A DNA stretch of 32,247 nucleotides, from positions 1 through 32,247 of the forward strand of contig SGPL01000380.1 in NCBI GenBank assembly GCA_004802705.1. Reading direction: 5' to 3'. The notes beneath the pieces are model-generated. The model made no database searches. It saw nothing but the letters and a program-made list of their open reading frames with translations, and was not told the DNA's origin. Positions 11,365-22,775 of the stretch are shown in pieces; position 1 is the first letter of the stretch; the number at the start of each line of letters is the position of its first letter. The position numbers were made by a program, and so were the translations under genes. This DNA is from Bondarzewia mesenterica (lineage: Eukaryota; Basidiomycota; Agaricomycetes; Russulales; Bondarzewiaceae).

Positions 11365-12294
11365 ATGTCCAACTTGAAGAGGGTCGTTATCGTCGGAGGT
11401 CATGGAAAGGTCCGCTATATGATGAAAAGTCTCAGGATTCCGATCTTCATGTATACATCTAGGTCTCTCTCCGCCTCGCGCGCCTTATTGCTCCCACACA
11501 CAGCGTAACCTCTATAATCCGCGATCCCGCTCATAGCACCGACCTCACCTCCGTCTCATCCAACATATCACCTCTCGTCCTTTCCCTCGAGGACTCCCCT
11601 GTGTCCGATTTCACCCGTACCTTCAACGGCGCTTCTACTGTCGTCTTTTCTGCCGGTGCCGGAGGCAAAGGCGGCCCCGAGCGCACTCGCAAGGTCGACT
11701 ACGAAGGTGCGCTCAAAGTATTCAACGCGATCGAGGCTGTCGAGGGCAAAAAGCCCCACCTCGTGCTTGTCAGCGCAGTGGACGTCCGCGACCCGAACAA
11801 GATCCCGGAGCACTACGTAAGTGCCCCGCTGCTTTCACTCCTCGCGCACGTCTGAGCAGGTCCGGGACCTGCATAGACCGAAGAGGATAAAAAGGCATCG
11901 GAGCGCGTGCACTCTGCAATTCCCACCTATATGCACTGGAAATACGAGGCAGATAAGAATCTAGTCGCTCGCACTGGCTTCGCGTGGACGATCCTTCGTC
12001 CAGGAGGACTGATCGATACTCCCGGCACCGGCCATGCAAGTATCGGTAGAACGCACATTACAACTCAAATCGCCGTAAGTTCATCTGCCCGCCGTAGGTG
12101 GCTGCATTAGCTGAATAGATGTCCATCAGCGTGATGATGTTGCCGCTGCGCTTGCTGTCCTCGTAGACAGGCCTGATGCGGCTGGATTGGCGATCGATTT
12201 TGTTGGCGGAGATACGCCTATAGCAGAGGGGATTGACGTTTTTTATCAAGAAGGGTGTGACGGATTGGCTTGGGTGAAGATTGAAGATTTTTGA
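11365..12294 (+). CDS. NAD(P)-binding atypical SDR / NmrA-like protein
   Basis: Small Rossmann-fold protein of 253 aa. Exons: 11365-11409, 11463-11816, 11877-12074, 12130-12294, all joined in phase 0. The N-terminus (KRVVIVGGHGKVSLRLARLI) gives a GxxG(K) dinucleotide-binding loop at residues 11-15 and depends on removing the first intron. The downstream segment FNGASTVVFSAGAGG is the beta4 region of SDRs. VDYEGALKVFNAIEA, PHLVLVSAVDVRDP and WTILRPGGLIDTPGTG match atypical SDRs related to NmrA and plant/bacterial ycf39/YwnB proteins. Tyr151-xxx-Lys155 and Tyr156-xxx-Lys160 both sit where the YxxxK pair is expected, so either could be the vestigial active site. Members range from redox sensors to flavin or quinone reductases, and the substrate cannot be predicted. 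A TATA box lies just upstream. The gene ends convergently with the GPHR gene, 353 nt away. Confidence 0.88.
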
Positions 12295-12647
12295 AGCCAA
12301 TCCATATGCGAAAGTCCAAAGGTGGAGTTAAGAGTAACCTTGTATTGATATCGCGGACGTCTAGGAAGTTCTAGATTTTGCTTATTGGATGTACTGATAG
12401 ATGGTCAAAGTAGAGGGGCCAGCAGATTGATCAGCTTTGTAGTTTGTTGCGATGGATATGTAGTTGAATTGAATATAAACCAGTGACAACGTCCGACGCT
12501 ACCTCCAAGTTGAAGAATGAGTCCCAAACGCGCCGGTACATTCATTGCCTGCACAATCAGATCGACTCGCGATTACACTCGGCGTGAGGGATATACATAC
12601 AAGTTATAGAGTAATCAACACTCATCTCTACACTCTTCCGGTTGCTC
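12295..12647. other. Intergenic region between convergent genes
   Basis: These 353 nt separate the stop codons of the rightward SDR gene and the leftward GPHR gene, so they should hold both 3' UTRs. The part after the SDR stop is AT-rich. No ORF or RNA gene is seen. Confidence 0.5.
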
Positions 12648-14916
12648 TTACTCGTTTCCACCTTCTCTCATCTTCCCTCTGGTCCACTCAATAACTATTG
12701 CAGCGCCAGCAGCAAGCAAAAAGCTCCAATCAAACACCGGTCCAAAGAACTGGTACTCAGGCAACGTCGCGAAGAGATTTGCGGCATCCGCCACGCCCTC
12801 GAACTCTTCCGGGGTAGGGGGCGGAAAAGAAGTGCGTAGCTGGATGAGCGTCGAGAGCAGGTACGTTCCCTAAAATAATTTATGGGTATCGATGCACACT
12901 GTTCCGCAAAAAAAATTAGAACGCACCATGACCTGAGCCAAGACCAGCAATATGACTTCTTTGACTGCAGCACGGTTCGTGACTCTCAGAGCGCTTGCGA
13001 CGCCTCGCATAACTCTGCTCAAGCTACTCCATATTATGACGCCCACGATGACAAGGTTGACTTGTCTGAGCACTGCCTGCACCGAGCCAGGATCTGAGAG
13101 GAAGATACCAATGATCGCGGTTAGTAGATCCGGATATGAGCGTGGGTGGGCATCAGGAGTCGGTAGCTTTGTCACCGGGACAAGAATGTTGAATGTGGAC
13201 TATATGATACAATTAGCCCAATGGTGACGCAGAAGAGACGAAGAACGCACTGTGAAACCGCGAAAGATACAGTATATTCCCATCGCTCTCCGTCCGAAAA
13301 CGACTAGACGTCCGTTGAAGGTGCGCTCGAATGCGGCTTCTGCATGTTGGTGCCGGAGCCACGATAATTGCGAGGACATATGCTCCTCCAGCGCAATAAG
13401 TGAGGACAATTCGGTTCTCAGATTGGAAAGCTCTGTGGCTCGTTTTTCTTCGCATGAGGGCGCGTTCCGCAATCGTAAAAACGCTTCGGGGAGCTCACCA
13501 TTATCACCACGGAAGTTGGGTGTGACGCGTGAAAGCCAAGACGACGGCTTGCTGTTCTGTCGAGGAATTTAATAAATTGCACAAGCCGGAAAATAAAATG
13601 TCCTACCGCTTCATTTTCGGCTTCTTGTCTCTCCAGCAGCTCAATATCTTTTCTCTTCGTATTCAAGTCGGCCTGAACCCTTTCTAAACTTTGTTCGGCA
13701 AGATTTATTTCTACTTCTGTTGGAACCTTCCTGTCAACGCCTCAAAAGTCAGATAATTTGGATGCAGGTAAACATAATAGCAGGCGAACCCTCTGTGACC
13801 GCACACAAATGGGAAGTAACCCCAGGACGTGGTGACAGCACCGAATCCGGACAGCAAGCCAAGCATGACGGTTCCCAGCAAGGCGAGGCGCGATAGAGCG
13901 TTATCCAGGAGTAAGGGCGACATATCGGATGAAGAGAGGGCGGCTGGGAGAGGAACATATGACAAGAGCAGAAAATAAATGAAAAGGGAGCCAATCGTGA
14001 AGAAGAGTCTAGGAATTGAGGGAACAAGGCTTCGAGCTGGAAAGGTTGGGTATTAGCACACAAGGATATAGGCAAGGTCTGGTGAGGAAAAAATAAAGAA
14101 CAATCACGACAGTCAGTCGCCGCGACTGTGTGCCTGCAATCTTCTCAAACCTAAAGACGAAGATAGAAGCATTGCTCCAATAATTCATAGAGGACATCTC
14201 TTGTTCTACCGTGCTGCTAATCATTCCCGATAGTGGCAGTCGCGGTCGACGATGGACCGTCTACAAACTAAGATGGAAAAGGACAGCAATACAGCAAGGT
14301 TGACAATCACCCACAAATATGAAGATTTATGCAAAATGATGGCATGCTTCAATGCCGAAAGGACGATGCACTTACTCGAAGAAGCTCTGAGCGCCAAGCT
14401 CAATACCAGGCTCAGCGACAGTGGTATCAGGATGAGGACAATCATCAAGATGACGAAAAGGGATATTCGCCAGTTCAATAAGCGCGTTCTGACCATTCGT
14501 CAAGATTGTATCAAGGCATAACCTCACAGACTCACCGAGCATGAAACACGTTCAACCCTTGGCACATAAGCATTATGAATAGCACACAACATTCCGAGAA
14601 GCAGAGGGAGAATAAAGATTTGGAGACGACGGAGTGAAAGGGACGTTTTGAGGTTATCTGGCGCTCTGGGGTTGCAGTTGAAGGCAGTGGAAGCGTGTCG
14701 AGCTCCACGTATTCAGCGGCGTTGGGTACCCTCGAAGGATGTCCTTCATGGTATAAGCTCCCAAGAAGGAATCTACGGCAGGAAAAGAACAAGATGAGCC
14801 TAAAGATACACGTGTCAGTATCTCACAACCACCTGCCAACGAGCAAAATTCCGGAACCTCAGGGATGAGATCACGCAAGTTTCTAGGATGGAGGACAGTG
14901 GTAGATTGGATGACAT
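12648..14916 (-). CDS. GPHR: Golgi pH regulator (GPHR/GPR89) family membrane protein
   Basis: Eukaryotic GPHR family. In mammals it is a Golgi anion channel needed for acidification; plant homologues are the GTG proteins. Exons: 14916-14858, 14799-14536, 14488-14376, 14036-13790, 13730-13607, 13556-13251, 13199-12927, 12869-12648. They total 1,608 nt (535 aa) with every phase matching. In order: an N-terminal helix (SSLRLILFFSCRRFLL), two further hydrophobic helices, then TRSLVPSIPRLFF and SYVPLP. The family signature LSRLALLGTVMLGLLSGFGAV falls at residues 194-213. A soluble coiled coil follows (AEQSLERVQADLNTKRKDIELLERQEAENEA and SNLRTELSSLIALEEHM; each read from one exon). Next come FERTFNGRLVVFGRRAMGIYCIF, the helix VNLVIVGVIIWSSLSRVMRG, EVILLVLAQVM, and the C-terminal PEYQFFGPVFDWSFLLAAGA. 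One intron (14375-14037, 339 nt) is much longer than the rest. The split at 13790/13730 is the least certain junction. Confidence 0.9.
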
Positions 14917-15271
14917 CTCAGTGCAGCATAGGAGATAGCATACAATCGACCAGGTTCAAAATAAGGGTCCAAACTTGCACTGAATAGTGAGCTTAGAGTC
15001 GGAGTCACCGTCGCGAAAATCACTCCAGCGCAAGTGTACTGTGTAGATGCTTGTGGTCGTTTCCGAAGGTGAGATAGTAACGCTTACGTCATCATTGGTG
15101 CTTCAAATAGCCTAGGACGATGACACGACAAACATACACCTATTGTACTCGCACATGCAATGGTAGATACATCGAAAACTTGGTTCATTGGAGCGACGGA
15201 AGCAAGCCCATACTAGACAGTAATGTACAGAGGTAGAGAGTTGGAATGGCCTGTGAAGAATTCACAAAAGT
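14917..15271. other. Intergenic: GPHR promoter and 3' flank of TPR-CHAT gene 1
   Basis: This 355-nt stretch lies between the start codon of the GPHR gene and the stop of the first TPR-CHAT gene. Both point left, so it holds the GPHR promoter and the CHAT 3' UTR. No ORF or clear promoter element was found. Confidence 0.45.
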
Positions 15272-18200
15272 TCACAATCCGAAATGAATGAAAGGCACCC
15301 AGCGTTTGAAGGAACAATTCTCGGCGCGAAGCTTGGCGACAGCGAGGTGAAGGGCCTGAGCTGCTCGAGCAGTGTCGGGAGAACGGGTGGGAGCCGCAGC
15401 TTGATCTTGGAACAGATACTTGTAAAAGCTGTCAACAATCTTCGGTCCATCGATATCGTGGATTGACCTGGTCGACGCGGAAGGTTGAGAACCCCGAAAG
15501 CGTAATATATCAATAGAAGGAACATAATTACCACATTGTCGCGACCGCCCCACGAAATCCAGAGAACAAAAGCGTCGCAGCAAGATGGATGGCTTCGTCG
15601 GGAAGCTTCTCGTCCCCCGTTGCCGTCTGGCATGCACTCAAAAAAAGCTAGAGAGGCATGTGGGATCGACTGCTTCATGATCCGTGAAACCTTCAGATAA
15701 CCATCCTCGAGAAGGAGCGCACTGTCAAGCGGGTTGTATGGATTCTGCTGTCCATGACATGCAAAATGAACTATAGATGCAGCTGCGATCTCTGACACTA
15801 CGCTTTCGACAGATGACGGTGCGCCTGGAATGCCAAGTTTGACCAGGGATTCACTTGGCACATGCCTCTCAATCCTACGCAGTTCATCACTGGTGTATGG
15901 CAAGGATAAGCGGCCAGGTGGAGAATATATGGCCACCAACATTTTGAAAACATCCGTTGTCTGAGGCTGGCGAGCGAGGAGTGAATTTAGCGAGTGTGAG
16001 TATGAGGAAATCATGTAGTCAGATGCGCTCTTTTCGTCCTCGGTATGATCATATAGGCCGGCTGCATGGATTGGCAAAAAGGCAAAAGGCCCTGTTGGAT
16101 ACCACCATAGCCGTGGACGTGACTCAACGGGCCCCTACGATATGAATAAATGTTAGCGTGAAAATAATGTTTAAGGCGATAGCTTGTTTACCTTCATAAG
16201 GTTCAAACAGCGAACGACGGGCGCAACCATGACTGTCCATATTATCGCCAAGACGTTCCGAAAGATGTCATCAGGCCCTACACGCCGCTCATACCGATCT
16301 CGCTTGACTCGGACATGTCGAGTCTGGTCTGGTGCATATGAGAGGTGACTCTCATAGGTATCTCGCAGTTTTTCAACAACATTGAGAGATTCATGTAGGT
16401 CACGAGGAAGAGATGGAGAAGATATGGCACTTCGCAAAGAGTGAACAAGATCTTTGACATCCGTTAATGTCAACTCTAGGATCGGGATATGCTTGACATC
16501 ACACGAAGTCAAGATCAATATGTCACATCGAGACTTGCTGGCATTAATCATGACGACCGGACCACGCGAAGCAGCCTTCTGCAATGCGACCAGCGACTTC
16601 GGACGTAGAAAATCGTGAAATCCATCCAAGACTCGGACTTCCTCAACTGTTGCCAGCCAGTCGTTATCAAGGCGACGATAATAGACTGCCTCCTGCTCCA
16701 TCGTCATCATCTCTGGTGAGCTATGCGAAAGGCCCCTAGAAATGTCACGATGTGAGCCCTGTTCCAGAGCACGCGAGATAGTCTCCAATCTTAATGCAAG
16801 CGCCGGCTTCACATCTCGTAGTGAATCCAACGGCGTGCGAAGCTGCAGCGCCTGCGACCAGAATATCGCCCGACCCTCTTCGAGAAGTTCAACTGCCTTG
16901 CTGAGCTGGCCAGATTGAATCGCACAAGCCGCAGCATCACGCGCCAAGCCGTCATCTTGTGAAGTTAATGCCTGCTGGCGTGACTGTACATCCAAGCCCA
17001 GCATGGCGATGCGAGGAAGAAGTCCGATTGCGACTTGGTATGCTTCCAAAGCAGAGTCATGTTTGGAATCTGCATGTTTGGCCCAGCGTCGTGCAGCGTC
17101 GAAACGCGCCGACACTGGAGCAGTTTTACAGGATACAGCAGCACGGAAAGCAGTCATGGCTTCTCCCAAGAAACCTGGCTGTTGGGTACGAGCAAAGAAT
17201 TCCATGAGTTTGTTCCCAAGGTTGCTTGAGATAGTGCAGAAATCGCGATGATCTGGCGGCAGAAATTGAAGGGCTTCACGGCATATTTGGATAGCCTCTT
17301 CAAGATCGACTACTTGACCCCCACGGCAAAAGCGGGTCTCAAGAGCGTTCGCAAGGTTATTGAGGGAAGCATATCGAACAGGATGTGGTGCAGGACGCAG
17401 CATGACTGCGCTCCGGTGGAGTGAAATGGCCTGGTCTAAATCATCTAGCTGAGCAGTCTTGGTAAATCGGGCCTGAAGAGTAACCGCAAGATTGTTCAGT
17501 GACGCAGATCGATCCGGATGGCCCGCAGGGACCGAATTGAGTACAGATCGATGAGCATCCACTGCCTCGTCCAAGTCAGTCTTGTCAGCCGTGCGGTCGA
17601 ATCGGGTGCCAAGTGCAGAGGCAAGATTATTGAGCGTGGTCGGCCGTCCAGGATGGGCCATGGGTAAAAAGGTCGAGTGCTTTCCGAAAGAGCGAGACTG
17701 CTTCATCCAAGTCGGAAAGCTGATTTGCATGGTTGAATCGTGCATGTAAGGTGCGAGCGAGATTGTTTAGAGATTTCCACCGGTCGGAATAGGTAACAGC
17801 TTCCAGTCCAAGAGCTTCCCGTTCAAGCATCATAGCCTCATCCAAGTAAGCAAGCTCACCCGTCCGATCAAACTGCGCATTGAGNGTGTTCGCTAGGCTG
17901 GAGAGCGATACAGACCGATGGAAAGCGGGAAGACGTTCAAGTATCTCTCCATGAAGTGGGACCGACGCCTCGGGNCTATCCCTGTGCTGAAAGGGCTTCG
18001 CNATGTAATCAACTGAGGCCCGTGAATCTTGGCGACGCATCGACAGTAATTCGACTGCTTCTCGGTTAAGAGAGAGGGCATCATCTAGATCGACAAGGCT
18101 GCCGGTCTGCTTGAAATGCGTATGAAGGCAAGCCGCAAGGGCGACGAGTGCGATGAAANCGTTTGGGGTCAGACACAGGTCGCAGATCNAGAGCTTCTCG

Positions 18201-20023
18201 ATGAAGCGCAATTGCCTCACCNAGGTCAACAAGCTGACCTGTCTGACCAAATCGTCGGTGAAGAGAACCCGCGAGGTTGTCGAGTAACATCGGTCGATCA
18301 GGATGGGNTACGGGAAGCAGCTTNAGTGCCTCACGTTCGAAGGAGATTGCCTCATCAATGTCAAGAAGCCGACCTGTCTGCTCGAATCTTGTGTCAAGGG
18401 CGCTCGCAAGGTTGTTGTACGATGTCGTTATGTCAGGATGCGATGGAGGAAGTANTCNGAGAGCTTCTCGATGAANTGCAATTGCCTCGTCCAAATCAGC
18501 AAGCTGGTTGTATTCCTTACATCGGGTTAAAAGAGCATTCGCTAGATCATTGAGTGAATCCCAACGATCGGGATCAGATCTAGGTATCGACTCGAGAACT
18601 TCTCGATAAAGCGAGATCGCCTCATCCAAGTCGGTAATTTGTCCATTCTGTTGGAATCGTTTNTCAAGAGCAATTGCGAGGTTTCCAAGCGAGATGCATC
18701 GANGGGACAGATCAGTTAGCAAGACAAGCGACTCTCGATAGCATTGAATCGCTTCATCCAATTCACTGGGCTTGTTCCTCTCACTCGATCTAGCGCTCAG
18801 CGCATTGGCGAGGTTGTTGAGTGAGGTCCATCGATGACGGTGTCCGGCAGGCAGCAACCCAAGAGCTTCCTGAGGAAGCGACACTGCCTCATAGAGGTCG
18901 TCGTGCTTGCCCTCCCGNTTATATCGCTTGAGNAGGGCACATGACAGGTCATTGAGTGAGATTGATCGATTATGATGAGGGACAGGTCGNAAACCGAGAG
19001 CTTCCCTGAGAAGTCGAATGGCCATGTCGAGGTCTGCGACCTGGCCCGAGTCGTCGAACTTTGTGATGAGAGCNGTAGCAGAATCGTGAATTCGGACAGC
19101 TTGATCATCATGCCTTTTCCTCGCCGCAAAGGCAGCGTATAACAATTCCATAGCAGTCTTCAGCTCCNGGATTTCACCAGTCTGGCCGAATTTGGTGACC
19201 AGGGCGGCAGATGTGGATATGAGGGTGGACGATCGTGCGTAATCCCCTTCATCTAGGAGATCTAGAGCTTGATGATAGTGGGTGATTGCCTCGTCCAAGT
19301 TTTGAAGTAGACGTGCGGAATAGAATCGCGCAAGAAGTGCATCGCTGAGACTCACAAGAGACATAGCCCTTTTCGAATGAGTTGGATNGCGCAAATGCAA
19401 AGCTTGGNGGTACAGAGAGATGGCTGTATCAAGACTTCGAAGGTCAAGCGCCTCGTGGAATTTGGTGAGAGTAGTGAGGGCNGATGCAGTCATCCGAGAT
19501 AATTCTTTGTCGCTTTGTACCACATCGTTCTGNGAGGGCAGTTGTCCTCTCTGTACATGCNTGAACAAACCATNCTCAGGCGCCTGCATCTGCGAGCACA
19601 TACCTTGTTCTCGCTAGGTCTTCTCCATCCAGGTCTAAGTGCTTCTGTGTANAATAGAATGGTCTCATTTAGATCGTCNGCNTGACCAGTCTGATAGAAC
19701 ATGGTGAGGCAGGCCTTTGCGAGGTGCTTGAGTGTATCCGATCGCAAGGGGTGAGGCGTGGGTCGCATGTCGAGAACTCTGCGAAGGATATCGATGACGC
19801 TGTTGAGCTCTGAAAACNGCGCCGCCTGCTTGCAGGCCAAGAATATNGACATGGCGCGATCGTGCAACTCGGACGATCTTANATCTCTTTCAATTGCGGC
19901 ACCCTCATCCTGCGCGAGGAAGAGAGTATGATTATTGAAGCATNGCANGNCCATAATAGTACGCACCTCATCATGTTGAAGTGGGGAACCATCCAGAGTT
20001 TCCATCAGAGATGGTATCTGCAT
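15272..20023 (-). CDS. TPR-repeat CHAT-domain protease, copy 1 (reading frame broken three times)
   Basis: CHAT is a caspase/separase-clan (clan CD) protease fold, often fused to TPRs. Exons: 20023-19967, 19909-19604, 19529-16192, 16134-15532, 15467-15272. About 20 TPR-like units of 45 residues (pattern LDEAISLHREAL...P..HPDR..SLNNLANAL..RF..TGQL) fill the N-terminal two thirds. A helical linker (AVELLEEGRAIFWSQALQLRTPL) leads to the CHAT domain: LWWYPTGPFAFLPIHAAG, SIVHFACHG with the catalytic His, then the Cys segment (SACQTATGDEKLPDEA), found one frame over. Single extra bases break the frame at 15640-15646 (7 A), 17666-17670 (5 A) and about 18158-18168. Discounting them gives one consistent frame of roughly 1,498 aa, so the fold is beyond doubt. 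The start at 20023 is provisional; 20068 is also in frame. Scattered Ns hide residues from 17.9 to 20 kb. Either sequence errors or a decaying gene would explain this. Confidence 0.82.
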
Positions 20024-21174
20024 AGTGATCAAGTGAGTGACTCGTCTTCGTGAACAAAAAAGCNGCAAGAAAACTATCTCACGTACTTGATCCTCAAATG
20101 TGATCTCAGACTAAAGTACCAAGATCTCTTTTGGAGGCGCTTCNACTTCAAAGTTTCGAGTTTATTGCCTTGACTTAGTGTGAGGGTTTGTACTGTATGC
20201 GCAGGCGAGGGTATCGGGGATCAACGATACGAANTCTGAGAGTATTTGGTTGGATTTTATTGGGAATGGTGCGCGAGGACGTAGNGGTGCGAGGNTGAGC
20301 TCTGATCAGGCTCGATGCNCACGNTTGCACACGATTGGGAGGGGGTATAAGAGNCACCTACACGTTTCCAGCTCAGTTCCGAGATCTAATTTCAATCCAA
20401 GTNAAGACCAAATCTGTACGGTTCTCACGCGTTCGTGATAGGAATGGTGACCAGCGCCCATTGGCCNTGCACCAGCCAGGCCTACACTGAATGTGAAGGA
20501 NTTCATATACAGTATCTGAGCGATTGTGGATTCTGCATCCTGGAACCTTTCCGGGTGATCNGCNTGAACTTGTCCTGCAGAGAAAATGGAAAACGAGTTG
20601 AAAATTNGGATTCANTCTAGCCCGAACTGATGGTNAGTGACTCATTGGTTTCCCGGCTGGCAGAAGTTGTAACTGGAAGTAAGTATTTGTGAGTAGCACA
20701 CNGGCTTGGACTNAGNGGAAGTAGTNGAANAAGGTGGAAAAGCAACNANAGCNTGANTNCNTCANGNNAAGTNNNCNTGNGCTTGTGAANCTNGNNANNN
20801 NNNNNNNNNNNNNNNNNNNNNNNNNNNNNNNNNNNNNNNNNNNNNNNNNNNNNNNNNNNNNNNNNNNNNNNNNNNNNNNNNNNNNNNNNNNNNNNNNNNN
20901 NNNNNNNNNNNNNNNNNNNNNNNNNNNNNNNNNNNNNNNNNNNNNNNNNGATATNGTGGAANCCGAACACTTCCTCAACACAAAACAAATCCTTGAAAAA
21001 TCAACTCCGATGTGACGGCAAGTGTAAGATAACATTATTAGGAACACACGAAAATGCTGTTGCCACAAACAAGACTTCTACGCGTCTGCTATGTATGGTT
21101 CTGCTATCAAAATGACGAGTAGATTCTACAAAGATTGTCCAAACCCGGGATCATTCAATACAACAAGAAATCAT
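20024..21174. other. Intergenic with dense ambiguous bases and an assembly gap
   Basis: Upstream flank of TPR-CHAT gene 1 and 3' flank of COQ2. Single Ns appear every 20-60 bases and become dense at 20750-20797, just before the gap. No ORF with recognisable sequence is present. A (G)GTATAAGAG element at about 20346 is on the plus strand, the wrong orientation for the CHAT gene. Confidence 0.5.
20798..20949. other. Assembly gap (run of N)
   Basis: A continuous run of 152 undetermined bases, preceded by about 50 bases of mixed N and sequence. The true length of the missing DNA is unknown. No gene model crosses it. Confidence 0.98.
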
Positions 21175-22775
21175 TTAGAATGGCATCTTGAAAGGGAGCT
21201 GGTCAATTTTAACGAGGTAGTCGATCATCAAGCCAGCCCAGGTAATCCATCCCATGTGACCGTTACGAATGAAGTTGACTGCAGGCATAGGCAGAAGAGG
21301 TTAGCAACATAACAAGATAATTCGTAGAGAGGAAAGAACGTACGACCACAGCTGTCAGGAGAATCGAGGTCGACGGTGGCGTACTGCCAGAGGATATGGA
21401 GGGCAGTGCCGCCGACGGAGATGTAGAAGTAGTACGGGGTTTGGTTGTTGAGGATACCAGCGTAGTAGAGCGTAGCGATGAACATGACGGAGAGGGCGAA
21501 GCAGAAGGGGCGAACATAGTCGCCGAGCATGACGGCAGTCGACTTCACACCGACCTTGATGTCGTCACGGCGATCTTGGCAAGCGTAAATGGTGTCTAGT
21601 AAAGTCATTAGCACTCAGTGAAATTTTGAGGTATAAAGAATTATGCGCTTACCATAGTGCATGGTCCATCCCCAAGTACCAACCATCAGCACCGTAAGGA
21701 GTTCAGTGGCGAGGCTACCGGTGACCGCAGCCCAGGCAATGACGATACCAAAGTTCATGCAGATACCGAGCCAGGCTTGGGGCCAGTATGTGATGCGCTT
21801 CATGAGGGGGTAGACGAGGAATCTGATAACAGGGATTGAGCTTTTGTAAAAGATGCATGATGAAAGTGAGACTTACAGAGGGAGGAGCTGGAGAACGGCG
21901 GCGTATAGGCTGTATGCTAATCACTCAGACAACTGATCAGAGGACAAAATGGGAAGAACATACGCAATATCGTTGTAGGAAACGTAGACGACGAGACCAG
22001 CGATGTATTGAAGAATAAGGTAGACAACTGCGGCGAATACCGACACACGACCGCTGGCCAATGGGCGACCTTTGGTTCGTTCTATACAGGAAAATGAGTC
22101 AAGGTCACGGCAACAAATGAATGATGAATGTTCACTAACCGACACCCGCATCGAAGTTGCGGTCGAAGATATCATTGATAGTGCATGCTGACCCACGGAC
22201 AATGAAAGCTGCGAAGAGGGACTTTGCAAGTTCTATCCAATACCGGTTTAAAGGAAGGTCAACATGATATGCCGCCATTGTCAGGCCCCATGCTGTGAAA
22301 CAACTACATGAGTTATTGCTGCCAGAGAATCAGTAGACGGCACAAACCAAATGGCCAGAACATCAGGATAGTTCCCGTAGGCTAACAAAGAGCATCTTTC
22401 TATCAGCACACCATGCTACCGCAGTACGAAGAAACATACCTTGTGGAAGCGGATGAGCTCCAAATAGGGCCGAACACCTGGCGAAACAAGGCCAAGGGGG
22501 AAGGGGAGCTTTTCGGGTTCGGCTGGGCGGGCATTTTTCTTGACGAGAGGAGCTTTCTCAGAGGAGGGGGCCATGGCAGAAAAAGCGGACGCTGCAGCCG
22601 AAGGGATAGATAGACTAGAAGGTGGGCGAAGAGGAATCGGTTGGGTCATCAACGCCCTCACATCCCAGAACTTTATATGGTTCACAGCAGATGCAATCCT
22701 CCGCCGTCGTCGTCGCAATACAATCCAGAAATACGGCCAATATACGGCTATCGCAAACTGATGGCAAACTTCCAA
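21175..22775 (-). CDS. COQ2: 4-hydroxybenzoate polyprenyltransferase, mitochondrial (UbiA family)
   Basis: UbiA-type integral membrane enzyme that attaches the polyprenyl tail to 4-hydroxybenzoate in ubiquinone synthesis at the mitochondrial inner membrane. Exons: 22775-22440, 22381-22348, 22292-22140, 22081-21964, 21909-21877, 21822-21653, 21595-21344, 21278-21175. The sum of 1,200 nt gives 399 aa with all phases consistent. Both Asp-rich motifs are present: NDIFDRNFD (residues 163-171) and DTIYACQDRRDD (282-293), which bind the prenyl diphosphate through Mg2+. Also visible are RPYLELIRFHKPTGT, ERTKGRPLASG and PQAWLGICMNFG, with about eight hydrophobic helices. Three in-frame starts exist (22775, 22649, 22574). 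The longest is listed because it carries an Arg-rich stretch (LRRRRRRIASAV) suited to mitochondrial import, but 22649 (357 aa) is possible. The last intron has two candidate donors; GTACGT at 21343 is preferred. Confidence 0.93.

Noticed and set aside
19490..19617. Two overlapping minus-strand frames near 19500-19600, first read as another frameshift
   Set aside because: A normal intron (GTATGT at 19603 to CAG at 19530) joins the two frames in phase, so no base change is needed.
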